Of a stretch of DNA of 7,839 bases, positions 1 through 6,118 are shown one piece after another. The translations under genes and the position numbers were made by a program. Origin of the DNA: an uncultured Clostridia bacterium (GTDB taxonomy: Bacteria; Bacillota; Clostridia; Oscillospirales; Ruminococcaceae); NCBI GenBank assembly GCA_947385505.1, contig CANDLP010000098.1, positions 1 to 7,839 on the forward strand, written 5' to 3'. The notes under the pieces were generated by a model, which was not told the origin of the DNA, searched no databases, and saw only the letters and a list, made by a program, of their open reading frames with translations. Positions within the stretch are counted from its first letter, which is position 1, and every line of letters starts with the position of its first letter.

Positions 1-12
1 AAAAAATCAGCA

Positions 13-40
13 GGCGGGCTGTCGCCCGTCAAGAATTTTT
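13..40 (+). terminator. Possible Rho-independent terminator of a gene upstream of the window
   Basis: A GC-rich hairpin has arms at 13-19 and 24-30 (seven pairs including one G-T wobble) and a four-base loop. It is followed after five bases by five T residues (36-40). This suits the end of a transcript entering from the left, but the T run is slightly displaced from the stem and the upstream gene is outside the window. It could instead be the leading hairpin of the repeat that begins just downstream, because the related copy near 6119-6183 also has a hairpin in this relative position. Confidence 0.35.
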
Positions 41-72
41 GACGCAGTATTCGGCAAAATTTGCCGAAAAAA
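37..72 (+). repeat. Short palindromic intergenic repeat, copy 1
   Basis: The sequence TTGACGCAG (39-47) is followed by a perfect 9-bp inverted repeat around a single A (50-58 and 60-68; left arm TTCGGCAAA) and a run of A. The same order of blocks (TTGACGCAG, a few different bases, then an AAATTTTGCCGAAAAAA-like block) occurs on the opposite strand at 6119-6154 in another spacer. This indicates a dispersed, partly degenerate repeat family. No function is evident. Here it occupies the glmS leader, where it could act as an RNA hairpin or a protein-binding palindrome. Confidence 0.5.
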
Positions 73-138
73 CGCGTGCAATATCTTGTGAAGACAGGTC
101 TGAATCAAGTTATTATTTTATTAAGGAAGGTACACTGT

Positions 139-1962
139 ATGTGCGGAATAGTTGGATGTGTCGGAGAAAAGCCATGCGAAAGCTTTCTTGTCAATTCTTT
201 GAAAAATCTTGAGTACCGCGGCTACGATTCCGCCGGTATCGCTGTTTTTGAAGGAGATAAAATAAAGACGGTAAAAGCGAAGGGTTCAATAGGGAACGGC
301 CTTGTGCCAAAGCTTGAGGCGGAAGGCTCCCTTAAAGCCGTGGCGGGAATAGGCCATACCCGCTGGGCTACACACGGAGAGCCTTCGGATATCAACGCTC
401 ACCCTCAGGGGAACGCAAGGGTCAGCGTTGTACACAACGGAATTATAGAAAATTACAGGAAAATCAAAAAATTCCTTATGGGGAAAGGCTATACCTTTGA
501 AAGCCAGACCGATACCGAATCGGTAGCAAAGCTGCTTGATTACAGCTACAACGGCAATCCGGTTGAAACCATTGCTTCGGCGATAACTCAGCTTGAGGGT
601 GCTTATTCTCTCGGAATTATTTTCCGTGAACATAAAAACAAAGTCTATGCGGTACGCAAAGAATGTCCTTTAATAATAGGAATAGGAAAGGGCGAAATGT
701 ATTTGGCTTCGGATATGACCGCCATATTGGAGTACACAAAGGAATATTACACCCCCGAAGCGGGGGAGATCGCCGAGGTAACAAAGGATGGAGTTACATT
801 TTACGATATTCACGGCAATGTGGTTGAAAAAGAGATTCAGATTGCGGAATGGGATGTAACCGCCGCACAGAAGGGCGGTTACGAGCATTTTATGCTTAAG
901 GAGATACACGAACAGCCCGCTGCCCTTAAAAATACGGTTACACCGCGTATTTCCGACGGCGTTCCGTCTTTCGAGGAGTGCGGCCTTACCGACGAAATGC
1001 TCAGAAATTACAAAAATATTTACATTGTGGGCTGCGGCTCCGCAATGCACGCGGGCATGGTGGGAAAATACGTTATAGAGGATATAGCCCGCATTCCCGT
1101 AACGGTGGATATTGCCTCGGAATTTAAATACAGAAAGCCGCTTATAACCAAAGACGACCTCCTCGTTATTATTTCACAGTCCGGCGAGACTGCCGATACC
1201 CTTTCCGCTCTTAAACTGGGCAAGGAAATAGGCGCAGACACTTTGGCTGCGGTCAACGTGTCGGGAAGTTCTATCGACCGTGAAGCGAAAATGTCGGTAA
1301 AAACGCTGGCAGGTCCCGAAATCAGCGTTTGCTCCACTAAAGCTTATATGGTACAGTGCGCCTTTATGTATATGTTCGCATTCAGGCTTGCTTACGCAAG
1401 GGGCAGGATAGACAAAGCGAAATGCGCGGAATACACCGAGAAGCTTCTTCAGATACCTGAGCTTATACAGGAATGCATCAACCGCAAGGAACAGTATCAG
1501 AGGGTTGCTTCAAAATTGGTCAACGCGTCCAGTCTTTTATATATCGGGCGCGGTCTTGATTACGCCTTAAGCATGGAAGGAAGCCTTAAGCTTAAGGAAA
1601 TAAGCTATATTCACTCGGAAAGCTATGCGGGCGGCGAGCTTAAACACGGAACAATCTCATTGGTGGACGAGGAAATGCCGGTTATCGCCGTTGCAACCCA
1701 GACGTCTCTTTATTCAAAAACCGCCGGCAATGTGGAGCAGGTAAAGTCAAGGGGGGCAAAAACCATTGTTATCTGCCGCGACAGCGCCGATGTAAACCCC
1801 AATATAGCCGATTATATAATAAGACTGCCTGAAACCGACGATCTGCTTATGCCTTTGGTAACGGCGGTGCCCTTACAGCTTCTGGCGTATTATACGGCTC
1901 TGGACAGACAGTGTTCAATAGATAAGCCGAGAAATCTTGCAAAATCGGTAACGGTGGAATAA
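139..1962 (+). CDS. glmS: Glutamine--fructose-6-phosphate aminotransferase (isomerizing), GlmS
   Basis: Cytosolic enzyme that makes glucosamine-6-phosphate from fructose-6-phosphate and glutamine, the committed step to UDP-GlcNAc, peptidoglycan and other amino sugars. The ATG at 139 is chosen because it places the catalytic cysteine directly after Met (MCGIVG), as the class II glutamine amidotransferase mechanism requires, and AAGGAAGG at 123-130 is well spaced; the frame is open upstream but would bury that cysteine. The product is 607 residues, normal for the family. The amidotransferase domain (about 2-215) has EYRGYDSAG (25-33), GHTRWATHG (72-80) and HNGIIENY (99-106). The first SIS domain has GCGSA (298-302), SQSGET (346-351) and CSTKAY near 398-403. 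The second has IGRG near 469-472, ESYAGGELKHG (494-504) and the C-terminal KPRNLAKSVTVE with the catalytic Lys602. All key residues are present. No glmS ribozyme core is recognisable in the 138 bases upstream. A strong hairpin follows the stop. Confidence 0.98.
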   Translation: MCGIVGCVGEKPCESFLVNSLKNLEYRGYDSAGIAVFEGDKIKTVKAKGSIGNGLVPKLEAEGSLKAVAGIGHTRWATHGEPSDINAHPQGNARVSVVHNGIIENYRKIKKFLMGKGYTFESQTDTESVAKLLDYSYNGNPVETIASAITQLEGAYSLGIIFREHKNKVYAVRKECPLIIGIGKGEMYLASDMTAILEYTKEYYTPEAGEIAEVTKDGVTFYDIHGNVVEKEIQIAEWDVTAAQKGGYEHFMLKEIHEQPAALKNTVTPRISDGVPSFEECGLTDEMLRNYKNIYIVGCGSAMHAGMVGKYVIEDIARIPVTVDIASEFKYRKPLITKDDLLVIISQSGETADTLSALKLGKEIGADTLAAVNVSGSSIDREAKMSVKTLAGPEISVCSTKAYMVQCAFMYMFAFRLAYARGRIDKAKCAEYTEKLLQIPELIQECINRKEQYQRVASKLVNASSLLYIGRGLDYALSMEGSLKLKEISYIHSESYAGGELKHGTISLVDEEMPVIAVATQTSLYSKTAGNVEQVKSRGAKTIVICRDSADVNPNIADYIIRLPETDDLLMPLVTAVPLQLLAYYTALDRQCSIDKPRNLAKSVTVE

Positions 1963-1963
1963 G

Positions 1964-1997
1964 CTTGAAAGAACCTGTAAAAACGGGTTCTTTCAAG
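1964..1997 (+). terminator. Terminator-like hairpin after glmS
   Basis: Starting two bases after the glmS stop, arms 1964-1978 and 1983-1997 form a 15-bp stem with one T-G wobble and an AAAA loop. The 3' arm contains GGGTTCTTTC, so if only the inner GC-rich half is the terminator stem, TTTC serves as a short U tract. There is no long T run after the full hairpin. It most likely ends or attenuates the glmS transcript, or protects its 3' end. It separates glmS from the methyltransferase gene. Confidence 0.6.
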
Positions 1998-2046
1998 AGC
2001 TTCCTTCAGAGAAGTTATACAAAAAACAAGAAAGAAACGGTTGCGT

Positions 2047-3120
2047 ATGGAATCTGGAAATATGCCCCAAAGCGTCTGGAAAAGACTTAAGGAAACCGAA
2101 AAACCGATCATTATGTACGGTATGGGCGACGGGGCGGAAAAAATAATGAAGGTTATGGACGGCTTGGGAATTAAGCCTAAGGAGTTTATGGCCAGCGACG
2201 AGTTTGTGCGCGGTCACAGCTTTTTGGGCTATCAGGTAAAAAAGCTGTCGGAAATACAAGAGCTTTATGACGACTTTATAATAGTAGTCTGCTTTGGCAG
2301 CAGTCTTCCTTCGGTCACTTCGCGGATTTATGAGCTGTCGGAAAAGTACGAGCTTTACGCTCCCGATGTTCCCGTGGTGGGCGGCAACATATTTGACGAG
2401 GTTTACGCCCAAGAGCACGACGCGGAGATTAAAAAGGCGAGGAAGCTTCTGGCGGACGAAAAATCAAGAGAGGTTTTTGACTCGCTGATAAAATACAAGC
2501 TGGGGGGAGATATAAACCTGCTTAAATCCTGTGAAACGCCTTTGGAAGAAGCGGAGTCTCTGCTGAAAATAGGGAAGGAAGAGACTTATGTGGATTTGGG
2601 AGCTTACAACGGGGATACGGTTGAGCGTTTTTTAAAGCTGACTAACAAAGAGTTTAAGGAAATTTACGCCGTGGAGCCGGATTACCGCAACTTTTCCCGT
2701 ATGGTGCGCCGAAATTACGCTTTGGGACGCGGAATATTCCACCCGATAAATGCGGCGGCATGGAATGAAAACACACAGCTTATGTTCCGAAAAAGCGGCG
2801 GACGCAACAGCTCCGCCTGCAACCAATACGGAAGAGGAGCACAGGTAAAAGTGGAAGGCATTACCGTGGACAGAATGCTGGGGGATAAAAAGCCGACTCT
2901 TATAAAGATCGACGTGGAGGGCGCGGAGCGGGAAGCTTTGGGGGGCGCTTCCGAAGCAATATCAAAGCACCGCCCGCGGCTGATCCTCTCGGTATATCAC
3001 CGCACGGAGGATATATTTGCCCTTCCGCTTCTGATAAAAGAAATGAATTTCGGGTATAAGCTTTATTTAAGGCATCACCCTTATATACCCGCGTGGGATA
3101 CCAATTTGTATTGTATATAA
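2047..3120 (+). CDS. FkbM-family SAM-dependent methyltransferase with N-terminal Rossmann-like domain
   Basis: Predicted O-methyltransferase of the FkbM family (Methyltransf_21); substrate unknown, with sugars or surface glycans common in the family. From the ATG at 2047 it has 357 residues. The C-terminal catalytic half shows a SAM-binding motif I, VDLGAYNGDT (182-191), an acidic residue ending the next strand in YAVEPDYRNF (207-216), and the family signature IKIDVEGAE near 286-294. The first ~140 residues form a separate domain opening with IIMYGMGDGAEKI (about 21-33), a glycine-rich nucleotide-binding-like turn, then a second beta/alpha stretch. This N-terminal extension is not part of the minimal FkbM fold. 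The start is uncertain: 2047 has only a weak purine-rich site upstream, a TTG lies at 2041, and an in-frame ATG at 2062 would give a protein starting MPQSVWKRL. It is 23 bases upstream of the next gene and probably cotranscribed with it. A role in surface-glycan modification is inference. Confidence 0.88.
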   Translation: MESGNMPQSVWKRLKETEKPIIMYGMGDGAEKIMKVMDGLGIKPKEFMASDEFVRGHSFLGYQVKKLSEIQELYDDFIIVVCFGSSLPSVTSRIYELSEKYELYAPDVPVVGGNIFDEVYAQEHDAEIKKARKLLADEKSREVFDSLIKYKLGGDINLLKSCETPLEEAESLLKIGKEETYVDLGAYNGDTVERFLKLTNKEFKEIYAVEPDYRNFSRMVRRNYALGRGIFHPINAAAWNENTQLMFRKSGGRNSSACNQYGRGAQVKVEGITVDRMLGDKKPTLIKIDVEGAEREALGGASEAISKHRPRLILSVYHRTEDIFALPLLIKEMNFGYKLYLRHHPYIPAWDTNLYCI

Positions 3121-3143
3121 TATTCCAAATTTAAGGAGCTGTT

Positions 3144-3896
3144 ATGAAAAAGATAACCATTATTTTGCTGATATTTCTTGTTGTAGGGATAGTTGGCGGA
3201 GTAGTTTTCTTCGCGTACGAAAGCGGCGATATAACCTACGTCTGCGATTTCACGGAGCTGAGTTCTTCACCCACCGCTTCGGCAATGCTTGCGAAAAGAC
3301 TGTACAGTTCAAGCATTGATCCCGAAAAAATGGAGGAGCTTTCCTCTTCGCTCCTTACAACTGCTTTTACTGAGGACGAGCTGTTTGAAGCCGCCCTTAA
3401 ATCGGGAAAACCCGAATTTTACCCTTGGTTTTCCTTTCAGATAACGAGAAAAACTGCTCAGAACCGCGTTATATTGGAGGGACAGCAGGGGCAGACGCTT
3501 TTTGAGGGACAGGACTCCTCAAGATACCGCGTGGAAAACCTGCGTATGGAAATGACCTCCGAATCCGCCATAAATGCCGATGAAACTATAATTTATTCGG
3601 CGGACGGTCAAAGCGGCGAAAGCCACAGAGTTGTGCCGATAGTTGCGGAGGACGGAAGCAGCCTTGCAGTATTCCTGGACAAGGCAGGCGCTTATGATAT
3701 TTCTTTAGAGGGCGGTTCCGGCACTGTTATGGTACAGTATACTTATGATATAGTCACAAATGACGCGCTTATCAGCCGCACCGTTATGAAGGATCAGCTT
3801 ATACAGTTTTACATAAACATAACTTTAGGGGAAGACAGCAACGTGTCCGCCACATATGAGGTTGTTGAAGCCTATCAGGTAAGCGACGTATATTGA
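3144..3896 (+). CDS. Hypothetical membrane-anchored extracytoplasmic protein
   Basis: I do not recognise this 250-residue protein. AAGGAG at 3133-3138 sits five bases before the ATG, a strong start. The N terminus is MKK followed by one hydrophobic segment (about 4-24) without a lipobox cysteine or clear signal-peptidase site, so it is probably an N-terminal anchor with the rest outside the membrane. Residues 25-250 are mostly polar and serine-rich with alternating hydrophobic residues, suggesting a largely beta-rich domain, especially in the second half (about 90-245). The only cysteine is Cys34, close to the membrane. No catalytic motif, repeat or sorting signal is visible. It follows the FkbM methyltransferase by 23 bases, which suggests a shared transcript, and is followed by the independent ribU promoter. 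A cell-envelope role is possible from the topology only. Confidence 0.8.
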   Translation: MKKITIILLIFLVVGIVGGVVFFAYESGDITYVCDFTELSSSPTASAMLAKRLYSSSIDPEKMEELSSSLLTTAFTEDELFEAALKSGKPEFYPWFSFQITRKTAQNRVILEGQQGQTLFEGQDSSRYRVENLRMEMTSESAINADETIIYSADGQSGESHRVVPIVAEDGSSLAVFLDKAGAYDISLEGGSGTVMVQYTYDIVTNDALISRTVMKDQLIQFYINITLGEDSNVSATYEVVEAYQVSDVY

Positions 3897-3921
3897 TTAT
3901 ATAAAAAATTACATAAAACTA

Positions 3922-3950
3922 TTGACAAAAAAACCGCAAAAGTATATAAT
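3922..3950 (+). promoter_or_regulatory. Sigma-A promoter for the FMN riboswitch-ribU transcript
   Basis: TTGACA at 3922-3927 and TATAAT at 3945-3950 are separated by exactly 17 bases, so both hexamers and the spacer match the housekeeping consensus. The predicted transcription start is around 3957-3960, just before the first paired base of the FMN aptamer. This makes ribU an independently transcribed gene starting 25 bases after the preceding stop codon. Confidence 0.93.
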
Positions 3951-3960
3951 ATAAGTGTAA

Positions 3961-4101
3961 TCTGTTTCGGGGCGGAGTGAAATTCTCCACCGGCGGTAAA
4001 GTCCGCGAGCCTGTTTTTCCGTTATTCCGAGATACGGAAAGCATTTGGTTGAATCGGTGAAATTCCGATACCGACGGTATAGTCCGGATGAAAGAACCAG
4101 A
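3961..4101 (+). promoter_or_regulatory. FMN riboswitch (RFN element) aptamer
   Basis: The RNA should bind flavin mononucleotide and reduce expression of the riboflavin importer downstream. The conserved RFN blocks appear in order: TTCGGGGCGGAGTGAAATTC with the P2 helix GGAG/CTCC (3974-3977, 3985-3988), CCGGCGGTAAAGTCCGCGAGCC (from about 3990), a variable arm closed by TTCCGT/ACGGAA (about 4017-4022 and 4034-4039), ATCGGTGAAATTCCGAT (hairpin near 4053-4069), ACCGACGGTATAGTCCGGATGAAAGAA (from about 4070), and the closing P1 strand AACCAGA (4095-4101) that pairs with TCTGTTT at 3961-3967 with one mismatch. The layout with a terminator downstream and ribU as target is the classical transcription-termination form. 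Confidence 0.97.
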
Positions 4102-4154
4102 GTGTTTAATTGCGAAAACCTGTTCTACATGTTTTTGTGACGATTAAGCATTTT

Positions 4155-4187
4155 CGCCCCCGTTTATACGGGGGCGCTGTTGTTTAT
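4155..4187 (+). terminator. Riboswitch-controlled Rho-independent terminator
   Basis: Arms CGCCCCCGT (4155-4163) and ACGGGGGCG (4168-4176) make a perfect 9-bp GC-rich stem with a four-base loop, followed by a T-rich tail (CTGTTGTTTATAT). It lies about 50 bases after the aptamer and before ribU, so it is the expected expression platform: FMN bound means termination. A competing structure is visible, with GCGAAAA (4112-4118) pairing to TTTTCGC (4151-4157) and AGAAC (4093-4097) pairing to GTTCT (4122-4126). Together these would open the aptamer P1 and take the first bases of the terminator stem. The antiterminator assignment is inference. Confidence 0.9.
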
Positions 4188-4224
4188 ATCAACCTGTTTA
4201 CATAAACTTGTTTAAACATCAGCG

Positions 4225-4247
4225 CCCTTGTATAAATCGGGGGTTTT
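4225..4247 (+). other. Weak second hairpin with TTTT tail in the ribU leader
   Basis: CCCTTG (4225-4230) can pair with CGGGGG (4238-4243), using two G-T wobbles, around a seven-base loop, and TTTT follows directly at 4244-4247. It resembles a degraded or secondary terminator placed between the main riboswitch terminator and the ribU start. The adjoining AGCGCCC (4221-4227) is also perfectly complementary to GGGCGCT (4172-4178) in the 3' arm of the main terminator, so the two regions could refold together in read-through RNA. Confidence 0.3.
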
Positions 4248-4254
4248 GCACCCT

Positions 4255-4285
4255 AAAATCACACGGATTACAGAAAGGTGATTTT
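4255..4285 (+). promoter_or_regulatory. Hairpin overlapping the ribU Shine-Dalgarno
   Basis: AAAATCAC (4255-4262) and GTGATTTT (4278-4285) form a perfect 8-bp stem with a 15-base loop. The ribU Shine-Dalgarno GAAAGGTG (4273-4280) lies across the loop and the 3' arm, four bases before the ATG at 4289. The structure is AT-rich and may only mildly limit ribosome access. It could provide a translational layer on top of the FMN-dependent terminator, but nothing shows that FMN controls it. Confidence 0.4.
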
Positions 4286-4288
4286 ATT

Positions 4289-4906
4289 ATGTCAACAGCA
4301 GCAAAAGAAAAAAGAAAAACTTCCGCAAACATCCGAAAAATAGCGGTAACAGCGGTATTAGCGGCGGCGGCGGCAGTCATTCAGCTTCTGGAAATACCTC
4401 TGCCCGCGCTTATTCCCGGATTTATCAAGCTGGACTTTTCGGAGCTTCCCGCGCTGATAGCCTCTTTTGTGGTATCCCCTTTGGCAGGCATACCCGTATG
4501 TCTTATAAAAAATATTATTAAGCTTACCACCACAAGTTCGGCGGGAGTAGGGGAACTGTGCAACTTCCTGCTTGGCATTGCTATGGTGGTTCCCGCCGGG
4601 TATATCTACAAATTTAAAAAGACCAGAAAGGGTGCGCTTATAGGCTGTCTTGCGGGCTGTGTAATAAGCGCCGGGCTGAGTTTGTTTGTAAACTATTATA
4701 TAAGCTATCCGGTTTACTATCAGCTTTTGGCTCCGGAAGAGGTGGTGCTCGGTCTGTATCAGGCGATAAATCCCAATGTAAAAACTATCTGGGAAGCGCT
4801 TATTATCTTCAATATGCCCTTTACTTTTATTAAAATGCTGATAGATTCAGCGATAACCTTTGCCGTATATAAGCCGCTTTCCAACGCACTTAAAAAGGTT
4901 TGGTGA
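4289..4906 (+). CDS. ribU: Riboflavin ECF transporter S component RibU
   Basis: Integral membrane substrate-binding subunit that captures riboflavin for uptake with the shared energy-coupling module (EcfA, EcfA', EcfT), which is not in this window. The ATG at 4289 gives 205 residues, normal for RibU, and has GAAAGGTG eight bases upstream. An earlier in-frame ATG at 4208 lies in the leader hairpin region and lacks a ribosome site. The N terminus is short and basic (KEKRK). Helix 1 (about 18-34) contains a run of alanines that ECF S components use to contact EcfT. IPLPALIPGFIKLDFSELP (36-54) is the characteristic RibU loop. IKNIIKL (73-79) and GVGELCNF (86-93) are further family motifs, and about six membrane helices are expected. 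The FMN riboswitch directly upstream independently supports riboflavin as substrate. Confidence 0.95.
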   Translation: MSTAAKEKRKTSANIRKIAVTAVLAAAAAVIQLLEIPLPALIPGFIKLDFSELPALIASFVVSPLAGIPVCLIKNIIKLTTTSSAGVGELCNFLLGIAMVVPAGYIYKFKKTRKGALIGCLAGCVISAGLSLFVNYYISYPVYYQLLAPEEVVLGLYQAINPNVKTIWEALIIFNMPFTFIKMLIDSAITFAVYKPLSNALKKVW

Positions 4907-4920
4907 GCTTTGCTCAGGTT
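4904..4920 (+). terminator. Small hairpin overlapping the ribU stop, possible weak terminator
   Basis: TGAGC (4904-4908, starting with the stop codon TGA) pairs with GCTCA (4912-4916) around TTT, followed by GGTTTT. Five base pairs is short for a terminator. The stronger hairpin at 4995-5026 is a better candidate for the transcript end. Confidence 0.2.
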
Positions 4921-4994
4921 TTGGGAGCATTGTCTTGCAAGTGTCGAAGGTTTTTTGATATTTATAAATTATATAATTATAAAATGAAGTGATG

Positions 4995-5026
4995 TTTTGG
5001 GGAAAACCGTTAGGTTTTCCCCAAAA
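4995..5026. terminator. Perfect 14-bp hairpin, possible bidirectional terminator after ribU
   Basis: TTTTGGGGAAAACC (4995-5008) and GGTTTTCCCCAAAA (5013-5026) form a perfect 14-bp stem with a GTTA loop. It lies about 90 bases after the ribU stop in otherwise AT-rich DNA. It has no long T tract after it, so termination is only likely, not certain. Being symmetrical, it could work on either strand or be a palindromic repeat unit. The rest of 4907-5078 contains no credible ORF. Confidence 0.5.
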
Positions 5027-5078
5027 TTCGCATAGCGGCGCTTTATTCAGAAATTTAATTTTATAACAGTACCGGCAC

Positions 5079-5107
5079 TTGAAATTTCTCCCAAAATGTT
5101 GTATAAT
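5079..5107 (+). promoter_or_regulatory. Predicted sigma-A promoter for the M50 protease transcript
   Basis: TTGAAA at 5079-5084 and TATAAT at 5102-5107 are spaced by 17 bases. The predicted start near 5113-5115 would give a leader of about 270 bases before the chosen protease start at 5383, with the whole MITE-like element inside the leader. No better promoter is visible closer to the gene. Confidence 0.7.
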
Positions 5108-5137
5108 AAGAAAATAACTTGTTTTTATAAGCTTATG

Positions 5138-5251
5138 CTAATAACCATTTGAATTCAATACGATAACAGAGGGAGCTTTGCTCTCTCTCCATGCCGCTAA
5201 AGCGGCATGGCATTTAAAAAATAATTTATCTATTTTTAAAATGGTTATTAG
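5138..5251. mobile_element. 114-bp MITE-like palindromic element with 13-bp terminal inverted repeats
   Basis: CTAATAACCATTT (5138-5150) is repeated perfectly in inverted orientation at 5239-5251. Inside are two hairpins: GAGGGAGC/GCTCTCTC around TTT (about 5169-5187, one wobble) and CCATGCCGCT/AGCGGCATGG (5189-5198 and 5201-5210, perfect 10 bp). There is no coding capacity, so if it ever moved it did so with enzymes supplied in trans. No clear target-site duplication is visible at the edges. The first 17 bases recur exactly at 7794-7810, showing that it belongs to a dispersed family. It lies between a good promoter and the M50 protease gene, so it is probably transcribed as part of the leader. 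Confidence 0.65.
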
Positions 5252-5277
5252 GGAATATCTGAAAACAAATCAAATTT

Positions 5278-5320
5278 GTACAATTTCGCTGAAAGCGTCC
5301 GCAGTTAGTAGAAATTGTGC
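5278..5320 (+). other. Imperfect hairpin in the M50 protease leader
   Basis: ACAATTTC (5280-5287) and GAAATTGT (5311-5318) are perfectly complementary, and the stem extends two more positions with a wobble (5278-5320). The 23-base loop has no recognised riboswitch or T-box motif. The structure covers an alternative GTG start at 5317 and ends about 50 bases before the ribosome binding site of the preferred start. Significance is uncertain. Confidence 0.25.
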
Positions 5321-5382
5321 TGATTGCGGCTTTTCAGACAGCCTATAGTATTATATCAGATAAAAGCGGAAAGGCGGGGCGC

Positions 5383-6081
5383 GTGTTAAACCTTGTGAAC
5401 CAAACCGCAAACAGCGCAATGATGGTTGTAGAGATCTTTGTCTGTTTGATAATAATTTTAGTGGAGATCCCACTGCACGAGTGCGCTCACGGCTGGGCGG
5501 CTAAGGCGCTGGGTGATCCTACTCCGGATAAAAGCGGAAGGCTTTCCCTTAATCCTTTTCTCCATGTGGACGTTATGGGCGCCTTGGCGGTAGTGCTGTT
5601 CGGTTTCGGCTGGGGAAGACCTATCCCGGTGAATCCTTTTCGCTGCACTAAGACAAAGCCCCGCGTTGCCACGGCTCTAATAGCCTTGGCGGGGCCGTTG
5701 GCAAACCTGATTATAGCCTATTTGACTGTTATAGCGGAGAAGATAATCCTTTATTCCAATACCGAAGTTCTGGCGTCGGGCAATCCTTGTATGGAATTGT
5801 ATCTTTATTATACAACCATACAGATTGTAAGCGTAAGCATATATCTTGCCGTATTTAACCTTCTGCCTGTGCCGCCGTTTGACGGGGCGCGCTTCTTTAT
5901 GGCCTTTCTGCCTACGAAGCTTTTTATCAGGATAATGAGATATGAAAGGGCGATCATGATGGTTATAATGCTGCTGTTTCTGTTCGGAGTTTTCAGCATA
6001 CCAATGAGTTATCTTTCATCCTGGATATCCAAGGGACTGTTTTATGCAACCGGATATGTGGAATTTTTTATGGGAGTATAA
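5383..6081 (+). CDS. M50-family (site-2 protease type) intramembrane zinc metalloprotease
   Basis: Predicted membrane-embedded zinc protease that cleaves substrates within or near the membrane; the substrate is unknown. From the GTG at 5383 the protein has 232 residues. HECAH (32-36) is the HExxH zinc motif at the end of the first membrane helix, followed by the family block GDPTPDKSGRLSLNP (44-58) and GWGRPIPVNP (76-85). NLLPVPPFDG (159-168) carries the third zinc ligand Asp167 in the helix near the second half. Hydrophobic segments lie near 14-31, 62-76, 98-122, 145-162 and 190-212. There is no PDZ domain, as in the compact S2P/M50B group. The GTG start is preferred because GGAAAGG (5368-5374) is eight bases upstream. 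The in-frame ATGs at 5419 and 5422 match usual family starts but lack a ribosome site, and a GTG at 5317 would add 22 residues. It precedes scpA, an arrangement I know from other Clostridia. Confidence 0.92.
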   Translation: MLNLVNQTANSAMMVVEIFVCLIIILVEIPLHECAHGWAAKALGDPTPDKSGRLSLNPFLHVDVMGALAVVLFGFGWGRPIPVNPFRCTKTKPRVATALIALAGPLANLIIAYLTVIAEKIILYSNTEVLASGNPCMELYLYYTTIQIVSVSIYLAVFNLLPVPPFDGARFFMAFLPTKLFIRIMRYERAIMMVIMLLFLFGVFSIPMSYLSSWISKGLFYATGYVEFFMGV

Positions 6082-6118
6082 TTGAAGTATATGAATATGT
6101 CCACATAGAAAAGGCTCA

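Noticed and set aside
1..138. Possible glmS ribozyme in the glmS leader (TTGACG recalls part of its conserved core)
   Set aside because: Only a six-base resemblance. The rest of the ribozyme core is absent, and this segment is explained by the palindromic repeat also found at 6119-6154.
61..138. N-terminal extension of GlmS by 26 residues
   Set aside because: It would bury the catalytic cysteine that must follow the initiator Met. The ATG at 139 has a good ribosome site, and 607 residues is the normal length.
286..1337. Open frames on the - strand inside glmS (286-633, 670-1050, 1020-1337)
   Set aside because: They are antisense shadows of a strongly conserved gene, with no ribosome sites or recognisable protein features.
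1993..2418. Open frame on the - strand across the start of the methyltransferase gene
   Set aside because: It overlaps the conserved N-terminal domain on the other strand and has no family resemblance.
4208..4288. Upstream ATG for ribU at 4208
   Set aside because: It lies in the structured leader, has no ribosome site, and adds 27 residues unlike RibU N termini; the ATG at 4289 is well supported.
4955..4977. TTGATA and TATAAT as a promoter after ribU
   Set aside because: The spacing is only 11 bases, too short for sigma-A; AT-rich DNA yields such matches by chance.
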